Assembly (NCBI RefSeq): GCF_027943255.1
Contig: NC_072893.1
Span: forward strand, 113,645,784 to 113,709,783
Origin: Anastrepha obliqua
Lineage: Eukaryota; Arthropoda; Insecta; Diptera; Tephritidae
Direction of reading: 5' to 3'
DNA: 64,000 nucleotides
The notes beneath the pieces are model-generated. The model ran no database searches, was not told the origin of the DNA, and saw only the letters and a list, made by a program, of their open reading frames with translations. Made by a program: the position numbers and the translations under genes. Below are positions 43,301-55,169 of the stretch, in pieces; within the stretch, counting starts at the first letter, position 1, and each line of letters begins with the position of its first letter.

Positions 43301-46300
43301 GCGCCATCTTGTTTTTCTTTTAACTCGCTTTCGACGGGCTCGTCAGCATTGGGATCAACGAATTGAGTTCGAGCGTAGCGGGTTAGCATATTTATAATGA
43401 TCACCTGACCCCATTCGTCAACATCGACAAGTAAATTGCATAGTTTGCGGTAATTTTTGTGTATGAGATCAACACGCTCCGGGCAAACCTGGCAACAGAG
43501 ATAAGAATAGAATATGAAATTGACTTTACAATTACATTTTTTGTTTTTCTTAATTTTTTTTTTAAGTGATTTGCGTTTAATTTCCTTCCCGCCGGTAAGT
43601 ATGCAGCCAGTTGAGCTTTGGTTATCACTTCATTTGCCGAAAAGATTGCGGCATCTCTCAGAGGGCTTATGAAATAGTAAATTGAAAAGGTACCCCGCAG
43701 CTCAAGAAGTTATTAAATTATTTCGGGTGTTTGGCCTGCTATTTGCTTTCTACAATGGGAGTGACCTACATTGTACGCCGCCTCTGAACAGCAAATGTTT
43801 TTTTCATGGTAGCCCCATCACACTGATGAGCGCTAAAAAAACCTTACGGTCTAGTAAACTATTTCTCAACTTTTCTCAAAGTATTGAGATTTAAAGTAAA
43901 AAATTAATCTGCAAAAAAAAAACATACAAACACAAACGAACATACCAGATAAAGTTCACTATACGAGAGTGCATTTCATCAATGTATAACCTGGGAATTC
44001 AAATCCCAAAAACATCGCTTAAATTGTGTCAACAGGCCCCCTGGACCTTCTCCCCCACCTCAATAAACTCTGACCTCCACAAGTTCTATAAAAATAACAC
44101 TAGCTCCGAACTGTTCAAACAACTCTACGGCGAACTAGTCAACAGAGAAGAGTTCGCTAGTAGAGCTCACATATTTACAGACGGGTCTAAATCCGGCTAT
44201 AGCACAACTTTCGCTGAAGTACACAATAATGGTGCACTGATAACAGGAGGCTTGTTACCAAGTTATAGCTCAATATTTTCATCCGAACCAACCGCTATAC
44301 TTAAAGCAATGGACTTTGCGTCGAAATCGAAAGGTAAATTTGCCATATTTACTGATAGCTTTTCGGTAATACAAGGGATATCCAACATTTACGGTAGTAG
44401 TCAAATTCTCTCCCAAATACGGAATTAATGGATACGGGAAAAATGGAGACAAAATACGTATCGTGTGGATTCCAAGTCACAAAGGTATTCTGGGAAATGA
44501 ATCGGCAGATCTAGCGGCCAAATACATGCACCAATCCCCAGTCTTTCTATTTACTCCACGTGTCTCTAAATATGCATCGTGGGCGCAATTCAGGCACCCG
44601 TATAAAGCTTTTAACCCAGAGTGTGAAAAAGCAATATATGCATCCACATTATCAAGGAATCAAATTTCTGTATTCGTGCGTTTAAGGATCGGTCACTCCA
44701 GGCTAACCCACGAACACCTTCTTCTATCCACGTCTTCTCTCACATGTCCTTTCTGTAACGATCAACTTAACCTTATACACATAATAGACATCTGTGCAAA
44801 TTTAAATACTAAACGTGTACCTATCTTTGGTTCCAAAAACCCCTCCGAACTTTCGAAAAATACCACAACAGAGAATGCCATTAAAATATATTCTCGTATA
44901 ACTTTATTAAGGTAATCGGCCTAATTGAATGCTTGTAAAATTGTCATTTATTTTATACCTTAAAACTTAAACATAACCTTATAATTACCAAGCACCGAAG
45001 GCCCAAGCAGCTAGTGTGATCTTTTTTTTTTTATTGTAATAAATAATAAATCAATTAATTAAATTAAACTAAAATACAAAAAATATACATATATATATGG
45101 TCATTAAAATAGGTACGCTGCCTTTATATATCGTTTTCCTTGTGCCGGTCCGGACACGAACGACCCATCCACGAAATATCTCCAGGCATTCTAACCATCG
45201 TGATTTAGAAGCAGTGAACCAAACGTAGGATGTCAGAAAGAAAACAGCAGTTAATAGAATAAGATATAAATATTTTGTTGAAGCCCTATGTTCTCAAGCG
45301 GAATAATAAATAATTTTGCGTTTCCACTAAAATAGGTACGTTGCAGATAACTATTGCATTTTCACGAATTAAATGAACGTACGTATCGAATTAGAAAGAG
45401 TTGGCTCATTGTGCCGCAGCATTGTACAGTTGAGGAGTGGAAGCTTGTTTTCAATCTTCGAAAATAAAAATATCGTACAAATTTGCTGAGTCACTTGGAC
45501 GGTGCAAAAATTTTGTTATAAGTGCCCTTAAGCTCAAAAAATCCACAGAACGATGTGGTGACTAAAAGAAAACGACTTGCAGAACCGGTGATTACACGAC
45601 ACTGACAGAGTAAAGTTACTGCTACAACAATTACAACAACATACTAAACACCTTTTCACATGTCCGATCAAACCTACTCTCCTAACACCCCTCTCCCTCT
45701 GGATCCAATCTGTAGAAACAGCAAATATCTTGGGTCTACCGTTAGATGGGTTAGACGAAGACGACCAATAACTACATCGCACTGATAGGGTTTAGTAAGC
45801 TGCTATAACAACAAAGCGGAAAGTTTTCGCCCAAGAGCACAAGTTATGGTGTGGACCATGATTCAATTATTAAAGGTTTGCTCACTAGTGACATTCGATT
45901 TTTGACACTCGCTTACAAGAGGTTGTATATAAGAAGGTGAATAAAGTGGAAAATATTAAATCCTTTTTGGTAAAAATGGTAGAAAAAAAGTATTTTCTTA
46001 CTTAAATGGAAAGAAACTGCGAACGGTTTAAAAAATAACTTTTATTTAATATTTGAAAGTAAAGAATGGTACAAATAGAAGTTATTAGCAGAAATTGCCA
46101 AGTCTAATATGAAAACAAGAACTTATTTCACTTAATCCAAGATTTTATTTTGTGAATTAATTTTTAAATTTAAAACCGATCGCGTAGTGGCGATGTTTCG
46201 CCAATACGAAACTTTTTTGTTAAAAATAAATAAATAACGTACAATTCTGTTAGGTGTGTTGCCCGAGATCCTCCTCCTATTTGTAGCGCGCCTCTTGATG

Positions 46301-49300
46301 TTATTCCATGAATGGAAGGACCTACAGTTTTATGTGGAGCTTTGTCATGCTGGTACTGTGCTTTGCTAAGTCTCCTCTGGACACTTCATTCATCTATGGG
46401 AATGTGGGCTGATTGGAAACAAATTCCGTCAATCCCACCTTTTTTATAATGAAATCTGAAATGTTATCGATCGCGTCGGGACCATCTAATTATTCTCCCT
46501 GCAGCTCTTTGGGAAATGCTAGCTGTGTGCAAAACATGAATTCCGTCTAAATCACCACATCATAAGAAATAAAGCTTTGTAAATACCCCACTTGTCGATC
46601 TCGGATTGCCTCGATTACTCTATCATGTCCTGACTTAAGTGGTATGTATTTCATGTCATAATACCATAGTTCTGAACATACCGATGAAAGCTCTTTAGCG
46701 AGTTGTTGCTCGGCAGCAGACCATATTGAAAATGAAATGTTTTTTCCACAAATTTTACTTTGATGCTACCATTTGCTGAGAAGAATATGCCATTTCGGTG
46801 GCTGTTTATACAAGATGATGACCCAAAACACTCCAAAATGTTAACCCTTTATTGGACACCCGGGTTTGGCCAGACGCTTTCGACTTTGGGCATAACAGCA
46901 AACGCTACAGCTTACGACTTGAGCTTCCAGGTAGCTTTCTAAAATTTAATTTTCTATTGATTTATACAAGCTTTTAAAAAGAATCCTCGAATAGGACGAA
47001 AAAAGGACAAACCCAGATGCCCAACCGAAGGTTTTAAAAAAGATGCCCAACGGAGGGCTAAAGTTATGGATTGGCCAAGCCATTTACTTCCCTAAACTCC
47101 ATTGAGATTTGGGGAGATTTAAAGCAGCGAATCAGGAAGAAAATATTTAAAAATAAAAATGATTTATGCTAAAATATTAAAGGACTGTGGCTTTCCATTC
47201 CCGCAGTAGCCTGCCGTAGAATTATCAATTCTATGCCAAATCGAATACAAAAAATCATGGACAATCATGATGGACACCCACGATTAAATTTTGATAGATT
47301 TACCAGGACAGTAAAATTACTTATCTTAAAAATTACTTACTATCAGAAAAACGGCTGATAACTAAGTAAAAAACGAAAAAAAACGAATTTAAATTTGCGA
47401 AATTTTTTTAATTTATTAATAAATTTAAATAAAACCTGTGATTAAAATGGAGAATGTAAGTAAATATATTTTAGATAAAATTTATTTCAAGTCATATATT
47501 GAATAGGAATCGGTCTATGCTATAGAGGTATGTACTTCTGAACCACCTTTGCTGTAGTTCTCGAAATGCAAATCGAAAGCATTGGAGGCATCGTTTGTGT
47601 TTTATGCTTGGTTGTTAACTAATTTGGCAATATACATTCATCTGATACATACATTCATAGACGGAAGCAAGGAAAATATGAAGAAAGCTGTGAGTGCCAC
47701 AACAGTTGCTAATAGAATATTCTACATCTGACACCGACGATGAAATCGAACAAATTATTGTGGACCAAATAAAATCATGTGATGCTAAGCTCGTTATTTT
47801 TCATTTTATTCGCTTAATTTTTTTTAATTTAATACGAAGTAGCTCAACTGAAAAAAATGTTTACTTTTCGTGATTTTTCCCGCCAACAATTTAAACAGTT
47901 CGTAAAACTTGCAAATTTTTACTGGTTTGCGTTCATGGGTATTGGAATAAGTTTCCGCCCTCGAAAAAGAAGTGTCGCTGCTGATACTATTTTTGTGTTC
48001 GCTCTAGTAATATACTGCTGATTTGAAGGTGTATGAGTGAGGTCTCGATGGCAGTAATTGGCACTCGTTTGAAGCGTAAAGATCCTGTTTTATCTGACGT
48101 CAAAAATGACTACGTTCGTCCCGACAAAATAGCATATGCGGGAAATCATGCTTCATTATTACCTTTTAAAGAAAAGTGCAGCTGAAACGTGTCGTATATT
48201 GATCAATATTTACGGTAATCATGCTCCATCAAATACAACTTGTAAAGAGAGGTTTTGACGCGATCGCGAAGGGCACCGAAAAAATTCGAAGATACTTAAC
48301 TATAACAATTATTGGATGAAGACGCATGTCGAACCCTTGATGATATTTCTTAAAGAGTTGGATGTTGACAGATCAACCGTGGGTAAACGTTTTTACGCGA
48401 CGGGAATGGTCCAGAAAGCAGGTAACTGGGTACCACAAAAATTGAAGGAGAGGTATGTATATCGAGAGACGTTTGGTGACGTGTGAAGTGCTTCTTGAAC
48501 GGCAGAAAAGAAAATTTTTTCTGCATCGCAACGTCACTAGCGATGAAAAATGGATCTATTATGATAACCCTAAGCGTCGAAAATGTGGGAGCCTGCCATG
48601 TGAATCATGTCCAGCGGCAGCGAAAAAAAATATTCATATTCATTCAAAGGTTATGTTGTGCATCTGGTGGGATCAGAAGGGTGTCATCTATTATGAGCTC
48701 CTTAAACCATCTGAAACCATCACTGGCGATCGTTACCATCAGCAGCTAATGCATGTGAATCGAGCTCTCAAAGAAAAGCGGGCGGAATGGACGGTGCACA
48801 CGACAAACTGATTTTGCTGCATGACAACGCCACACCTCAAATATTTAGAGGGACTAAATTGGGCAATCTTGCCCCACCCACCGTATTCCCCAGACATTGC
48901 GCCTTCGGATTACCATCTGTTCCGATCAATGCAGCCATCCCTTATTGGAGAGCGGTTCACTTCTTACGAGAGCATCCCAAACTGGCTCAATGAATGGATC
49001 AAGTCAAAAGAACTCGAATTTTTCGTCAGAGGAATCCGTATGCTGCCTGAAAGATGGAGTAAAGTTGTAGCTTCAAACGGCACATACTTCACATATGTAA
49101 TATCAGCTATTATTTAATGGATGAAATAATTCGTAACTTTGGTTAAGAAATGACGAAAACTTATTCCCATACCCTTTATTTTTTTGTTTTCTGTCGGGAC
49201 AGACTAGTAAGTACAGCACTCAGACACAATTAAGTCCATTGTACTCCACTCGTATTCCCTTTTTAATTTTCTTTAAATCTACTCGACTTCCGCAGAGATC

Positions 49301-52300
49301 TGAGTAGATTTTGTGGTACCAAGGAGCCAAGGTGGTCGCTTCTTAACACATCAGTGCCAGAGACCTCAAGCCTGATTCAAGCGAAGGTCGGGCAGACGCA
49401 TAGAAAGTGGTCCGCCGTCACATCCTCCTCTCCACATGCTGGGCAGAGTGCACTGTCTGGATTGCCTACTTTTTCCATGTGCTTTGCCCATAGAAAGTGG
49501 CCCGTCATCAGTCCAACCAGCATTCTACAGTCCCCTCTGCTTAGTGTCAGGAGGAGCTGCAACATGAAAGGTAACATCAGTTTTGTCCATCTGCAGCCTC
49601 TCTCAGTCTGCCAAACTCGCTTGTGGGTTAGCCAATATTAATTTAAAAAACTTGCATTTTCCGTATGAGCGTACCTATTTTATAAACCATTTGTGTACTA
49701 TATATAATAAAATAAATCAAAAATTTTGATGAGACAAAAAAATAAATGTATAATAAAAAGAATTAAAATTTCTAAAATAATTAAAATTAATAAAATAATT
49801 AAATAAATAAAACACATTACAAGGGTCAAATAAAATAAATTAAAACAAAAAAAACTAGATTTTAATTTAAAAAATATATTATATTAATAGTACGACAAAA
49901 TGGAGGTCATAGTAATGGTAATGGTTGTACGGGTTAGGCTAAGGCCTTTATGCACTGCGATCAGATTGATCTATTGTGCGCCCCTAATTACTTAATTATA
50001 ATTATTTAGTATACCGAGGAATCGAACCAGCTCCTTAGGAGGGAGCAATTGTAGGTCTTGCTCCTCTAGTCCAGGATTCTGTATCTCCTGTGGCCTAATG
50101 CGTCACACTTGGTGATTAAGTATTCCATAGAATCCTCTTCATCACAGCAGAACCTGCATAATCTTATACTGGATAACCCTATTTTGTTAAAGTGTTTATT
50201 ACAGGCAAAGTGACCTGTAAGTGTTCCACAGAGTAATCTGAGGCCCTTTGTATCTGGGGTTAGAGCAGTTTTTGATTTCTTGGCATTGAAGTTCAAAAAC
50301 TTTTTGGAATGATTAAGACCGCTTGTGCCGTTCCAGTGCTCCCTGATTTTAGTTTTGATCCATTTTTTGTTTTCTTGTTTTATATTATTTTCGTTAAAGC
50401 CGAAAAATGGAGTTGGTCCAATAAAAAGCCCTTCTGCCCATTTTTCGACATAAAAGTCTGCCTTCTCGTTTCCTTCGTGTCGCTCATGTCCTCGTACCCA
50501 AATCAGTGAGACTTGATTTTGAGTGAAATGGAGGTCATATTTAGAATAACAATAAAAATTGGACACTAAAGTGACATTAGCATGTGTTTACAGAATCAAT
50601 TAGAAGCTCTTTAAACGCACACTGCTACTGCATACTGCTGGACAAAGTTACATAACTTTTTTTTTATCCGAAAACTAATCTGATGTAGTTGGCTTTCAAA
50701 TTTCAACCATTTTAATTTTAACTCCACTTACTGCACACCTATATATATGTTATAGTTAATATTCGATTTAGCCAAATGTATTTTTAATTAACGTAATACA
50801 TCTGTAAGTAAATGTTGCCTATTTACTTAGTACGCATTTAAATCGATTTCAATCGTTTTCTGGTCGCATAAACGTTAAGTGTTTATAAAAATGATTAAAT
50901 GTGCGTTAATTTACGGGGCGTTACTCGCAATTGTTGTAAATTATAAATCGGTAAGTGTTTGGTTAATGCTACTCAAACAATATTTATGTACAAAATTTCA
51001 TAAAAAATAGGTCAATGCCGCATACAAATTCACGAATATGAAGTGCACAAGTCTCAACAAAACATTTATGGAATTCTCCAATTGCAAAATTACACCATTA
51101 GATCGTAAAAGTGTGGCTATTTCGGCAGCGGCACATCTTTACGATTTGCCTGTGGATAACGCACAAGCAAGTTGCGAAAATAACGCCTGTATTTCAAAAT
51201 CTCAGCAATGTATTTTCTTTTCTACAGATTCGTGTACGTTTTATGCGAAAATCAAACGGTTATAAGCCTTTCATTTACGATGTAGTCCTCGATGGCTGTA
51301 AATTCCTGAAGAACTCACTGAAATCGACACGAATACATCCGCTTGTGGATTTCTTATATCAACGATTAGCTAATCACAGCAATTTAAATCATACTTGTCC
51401 ATACAATGTACGTATAATGTATTTATATATGTGTATATATTGAGGCAATAATGCTTTATTTTACAGCATGACATAATAATGGACAAACTGACGATAAACG
51501 AAGCCAGTGAACTCCAGATGAGTGGATTTTTAAATGGCGACTTTGCCATATTCACGACGTGGTCAAGTAATAGCAAGCAGTTTGCTGAATTTGATGTTTA
51601 TTTCTCTATAAGTTAGAAATAACGCATATATTTTCTATACCTTGCATTTGGAACCGCAAATAAATAAAATTCACATAAATAATTAGGTAATTTCCGTAAA
51701 TAGATATTAAAAATTTACCCAAATACTTTCACCAACTCACCTCATCAAATGCCATCACTGCCGATCCCACAACAAGCGTTGTGCGATCTGATAGTAATTT
51801 CTCAATCACCGTCACCAGCTCGTCTTTCTGCTCTGCATCAAGCGAGTATAATTTCGGTATAGCATGTGCTGCTGTCTTACGCACATATGGACTCATGTCC
51901 ATAGCACTGTCACGTATGGCTAACATAACAATGGGTACAATCATGCTCACACGAATGGATGATAGCACACGCAAAGCGGATGCGCGTATCAATTGATTGG
52001 GATCCTTCAATGCACGTTGGAATGTCGATATAGACAGCAGTGCTAAGTCTTGCTGCTCTTCTGCATAGCGTACCAAATAAACGTACACCAATTTTTTCAC
52101 TTCAATATTCTTCGAAACAACATTTTTCACCACAGCTGGAAATAAATCGCTTGCATCCCGACCACGTGCGATCATGCCTATAATACGTTTCATAGCTTCT
52201 AGCTTGAGACCATCTTTATTGCTGTCTAACATTTGTTTGAGGTCATCATGTTTGCGTCCTTCATTTTGAAAGAATGCGCCACTTGCCGGATCAGCACCAA

Positions 52301-52466
52301 ACTCGACATCCAAGCCCATTTGTGGACTAGACAAGGAGGACGAGTAGGTGGCGAAAGGGCTGCTGCCGGAGGCGCTGGATTGTTGCTGCATATTGATGAC
52401 ACTATTGCTGTTACGGTTGTGGTAAACGCTTCCGAACAGGCCAACAGGTGAGGCGGAAGATATCAT
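40371..52466 (-). CDS. rb: AP-3 complex subunit beta (ruby orthologue)
   Basis: Large subunit of the AP-3 adaptor, which sorts cargo from endosomes/Golgi to lysosomes and pigment granules; in Drosophila the gene is ruby. Five exons on the minus strand: 52466-51741, 43488-42672, 42603-42383, 42295-41224, 41158-40371. Lengths sum to 3624 nt, giving 1207 aa, and phases close exactly with GT-AG borders. Adaptin N-terminal helical repeats fill about residues 60-680, for example [19 protein letters not shown] in exon 1 and [18 protein letters not shown] at the exon 1/2 join. The hinge (about 720-905) is rich in Ser/Asp/Glu with a run of Ser, as expected for the phosphorylated AP-3 hinge. The AP3B-type C-terminal and ear region follow. 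Length compares well with the family (about 1100-1200 aa). Intron 1 is unusually long and carries another gene and transposons. Confidence 0.95.
43982..44915 (+). pseudogene. LINE RNase H and C-terminal region (I/jockey-like)
   Basis: RNase H motifs in order: [10 protein letters not shown] (first Asp), [13 protein letters not shown] (Glu), [14 protein letters not shown] (Asp). After a frame change near 44420, [20 protein letters not shown] follows (His...Asp). The tail has [20 protein letters not shown] and [17 protein letters not shown], the usual LINE C-terminal Cys/His block, with a stop at 44913-44915 and a T-rich end near 45020. The upstream RT is absent. Confidence 0.82.
45640..45770 (+). 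pseudogene. Jockey-like LINE scrap
   Basis: The plus strand reads [20 protein letters not shown] and [18 protein letters not shown], the same C-terminal end as at 29415-29520, followed by a stop. Only the last 45 or so residues are kept. Confidence 0.75.
46255..46360 (-). mobile_element. SINE scrap, copy E
   Basis: Contains the SINE body in reverse: CCTCCTCCTATTTGTAGCGC, then CTTGATGTTATTCCATGAATG and GGACCTACAGTTTTATG. It lacks the tRNA-like head and the tail. Confidence 0.65.
48100..49170 (+). pseudogene. Mauritiana-like mariner, degenerate
   Basis: Plus-strand blocks in order: [78 protein letters not shown] (first Asp) and [18 protein letters not shown]. Then [12 protein letters not shown] (second Asp) and [17 protein letters not shown] (third Asp). 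Internal deletions and several frameshifts are present. The sequence is closest to the fragment at 17215-17660. It is nested in the Tc1-like element within AP-3 beta intron 1. Confidence 0.85.
49250..49640 (-). pseudogene. LINE C-terminal Cys/His fragment
   Basis: The minus strand reads [40 protein letters not shown] and [20 protein letters not shown]. It is a closer-to-intact sister of the fragment at 25560-26330. The RT and most of the RNase H are missing. Confidence 0.75.
50066..50566 (-). pseudogene. LINE RNase H end and C-terminal region, third family
   Basis: An open frame of 166 codons. It starts within RNase H at [20 protein letters not shown] (the final His...Asp motif) and goes on to [20 protein letters not shown] and [19 protein letters not shown]. 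No RT is attached. It lies just upstream of the nested DUF1091 gene, on the other strand. Confidence 0.78.
50891..51616 (+). CDS. DUF1091-domain secreted protein, nested in AP-3 beta intron 1
   Basis: Four exons: 50891-50950, 51011-51166, 51228-51407, 51467-51616. Total 546 nt, 181 aa, and every intron is phase 0. A signal peptide covers residues 1-23 ([20 protein letters not shown], then VNA across intron 1). The mature protein has the insect DUF1091 pattern: [15 protein letters not shown]...[24 protein letters not shown] and GCKFLKN, then NHTCPYNHDI and a C-terminal [12 protein letters not shown] block. DUF1091 genes form large, fast-evolving fly families of unknown biochemical role, mostly secreted. 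Intron 2 (51167-51227) begins GCAAGT, so it is a GC-AG intron; retaining it would give an early stop. A poly(A) signal lies at 51659-51664. It is transcribed opposite to its host gene. Confidence 0.88.
51167..51227 (+). other. GC-AG intron of the DUF1091 gene
   Basis: The donor is CAA|GCAAGT and the acceptor TCTACAG. The splice joins NAQ to IRVRF and restores the family's alignment. Apart from the second base the donor is a perfect consensus, which is typical of functional GC donors. Confidence 0.75.
51659..51664 (+). terminator. Poly(A) signal of the DUF1091 gene
   Basis: AATAAA 43 bases after the stop codon, overlapping a second AATAAA at 51663. Confidence 0.6.
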
Positions 52467-52985
52467 TCACAGCGCTTTGGCGTATGGTCAAAGACACAAA
52501 TAAGCTGGAAAAATATATGATGGAATTGGCTTTGTTCTCTGTTAGCTATGTGTAGTTGTGTGTGCGCTTACGTTTTAACAATCGTAATCTGTTTGGGGGC
52601 GTTTGAAGGTGCGGAATCAAAGCAGAATGTGAGGAAAATTGCAGTATTACTTCAACACGCGGGTGTTCCTTAGCATTAGATAAAGATACGTTTTATTACA
52701 CTCATCACAATTGTTTTTGCAATTAGAAACTAAATTTGTTTGAATATTGAAATAACTTGAGTAAAATTTTAGGCTCTTGCACTTTTTCTTCACTGCAAAA
52801 TTGATGACGTTTGTGAACTGCTGTCACCCACAGAGAAAGCGTTAGTGTTGTATAGCGAAGTACAGATGGAAAACTACTAAATATAAAACAAAACAAAAAA
52901 TGCACTCACAAACCCATTTACAAAATGCGTCAGGTAAGTTGCTAAATATTTTCAAAAATTATGTATATAATTTCACATAATAACA
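52467..52985. other. 5' flank of AP-3 beta
   Basis: Upstream of the ATG at 52466 on the minus strand. It should hold the 5' UTR and promoter; I see no clear TATA box. Nothing else recognisable. Confidence 0.4.
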
Positions 52986-52992
52986 TACGCCA

Positions 52993-53245
52993 GCCGGTGT
53001 AGCCGATTAAGTCTTTGCGTGACTACCATTCGGAATTCGGAGTACGTAAGTTCGAATCCCCGTGAAACACCAAAATGAAGAAAAAGTTTGTTTTGTAAAA
53101 GCGGTCCCTCCTCGGCAGGCAATGGCAAACCTCCAAGTGTATTTCTGCCATGAAAAAGCTCCCTCTATTTGTGAAACAACACACGCCACAAATAGGAGGA
53201 GGAGCTCGGCCAAAGATCCAAATATATTTAAGAGCTAGTTATATA
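52993..53245 (+). mobile_element. tRNA-derived SINE, copy B
   Basis: Head GCCGGTGTAGCCGATTAAGT with A-box-like sequence, then GCGTGACTACCATTCGG and a B box (AGTTCGAATCCC, 53049-53060). The body is shared with copy A but lacks the CTGCCGTTCGGAGTCGG segment (internal deletion). It ends AGGAGGAGCTCGGCCAAAG. Confidence 0.82.
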
Positions 53246-53341
53246 TATATTTTGATTTCTGACAGAGTAGGTGTTTAGGCTGCCGCTAAAACAAAAAAAA
53301 ATATATATATGTATATAACAGTTATATATGTATATATATAT

Positions 53342-53804
53342 TAGGCCGTGTCGATTTGTGGGGAGGCAAAAAAATTGCCCATTGCTCTGTGAAAATCATA
53401 TTCTAAGAATCAAAATAAAAAACTTTGCCGAAGGAACCATACCTCTAAAACGAATTCTGATGTCCCCCTATTTGGGTCGAACTTTTTAGTTTTTTTTTCT
53501 TTTGTAAAGGCCAAAAATGCTGATATTTTGAAATGATTGTATGGGGAACCTCCCAGTGGAGTTCCAGGGGGTGTGCCACTGACATGGGTGGATCGGCCGT
53601 CCAAAGTTAATGGGGGTCGATCATACATTTGGACTCGATTGGAGCACTCTAAATGGGTCAAAGTGGGATTTTTCGTTCTACCCAAATTGGGGGACATCAG
53701 AATTTGTTTTAGAGGTATGGTTCCTTCGGCAAAGTTTCTTATTTTGATCCCTAGAATACGATTTTCACAGAGCAATGAGCGATTATTAAATCGACCCGCC
53801 CTAA
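53342..53804. mobile_element. hAT-like MITE, TAGGSCGGGTCGATT family, copy 1
   Basis: The ends TAGGCCGTGTCGATTTGTGG (53342) and AAATCGACCCGCCCTA (to 53804) head long inverted arms of about 125 bp with CTTTGCCGAAGGAACCATAC in both. Flanks ATATATAT and ATATATGT agree in 7 of 8 bases, as expected of an old 8-bp duplication. No coding capacity. Confidence 0.82.
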
Positions 53805-54309
53805 TATATGTATATATATATAACATCGAAAGAATTATATCTCATTGATATACTACTTAGTTTTATAAATGGTCACGTAGTTTTTGAGATATTATTTTTA
53901 AAATTGGTAAAATTAACCTCTTAACCTCTCACCGTCTTGCGAGTAATATCATTATAATTAGCACAAAATGTTCTACCTAACTTCAGTTTCTTAGCGAAAC
54001 GTTACAAATAATTATTATGTTGTTATAAATATTATGTGGTACGATTCACTTGCCATGAACATTGACAAGTTTATTTGATCACACACAACAAAACAAAACA
54101 CCACCTGCGTTACCCGAACCAGATATGTTAGCCTATGACGTTTATAGTACCAAGTACAATTACAGCACAATAATGTTTTTCTTTTTTGTTATGCGGTGCG
54201 AAAATTTGTTGTTTACTTGGCATGGAAATTAAGGTTAAGCGAAAATTGTCTAAATAGAAAAAATCGAACCGCAACAATAAGCACTCCCAACAGTAAAGCA
54301 ATAGAATAG

Positions 54310-55041
<732 letters not shown>

Positions 55042-55158
55042 GATTGGTTGTGGCCACTGTGTGATTATGCGAGATTAGTTGGTTTGACAAGAATAATTAA
55101 GCAATAACAAAGCGTTCATTCCTGGTTAAACACATATATACATATATATACTTGCGTT

Positions 55159-55164
55159 AATAAA
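55159..55164 (+). terminator. Poly(A) signal of the SREK1IP1-like gene
   Basis: AATAAA about 118 bases after the stop codon at 55041. Confidence 0.6.
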
Positions 55165-55169
55165 TATAC

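Larger units (their letters stand above)
45097..49690 (+). mobile_element. Tc1-like element with IR/DR ends, decayed and invaded
   Basis: The left end GGTCATTAAAATAGGTACGC at 45099 and an inner direct repeat CACTAAAATAGGTACGTTGC at 45327 match the inverted right end GCGTACCTATTTTATAAACC at 49669-49688. A transposase remnant lies at about 46770-47290: [16 protein letters not shown] (second Asp), then [13 protein letters not shown] and [20 protein letters not shown] wording with many frame breaks. Nested in it are a jockey-like LINE scrap (45640-45770), a SINE scrap (46255-46360), a mariner (48100-49170) and a LINE fragment (49250-49640). Confidence 0.72.
43489..51740 (-). other. Intron 1 of AP-3 beta (8252 bp) with nested gene and transposons
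   Basis: Donor GTGAGT at 51740 and acceptor CCAG ending at 43489. Contents from low to high coordinate: LINE RNase H fragment (43982-44915), Tc1-like element with nested insertions (45097-49690), LINE fragment (50066-50566) and a DUF1091 gene (50891-51616, plus strand). The other introns of the gene are below 100 bp. Confidence 0.9.

Noticed and set aside
53410..53848. Overlapping 138-aa and 103-aa frames on opposite strands
   Set aside because: Both lie wholly within a hAT-like MITE with inverted arms; open frames there are symmetric by-products.
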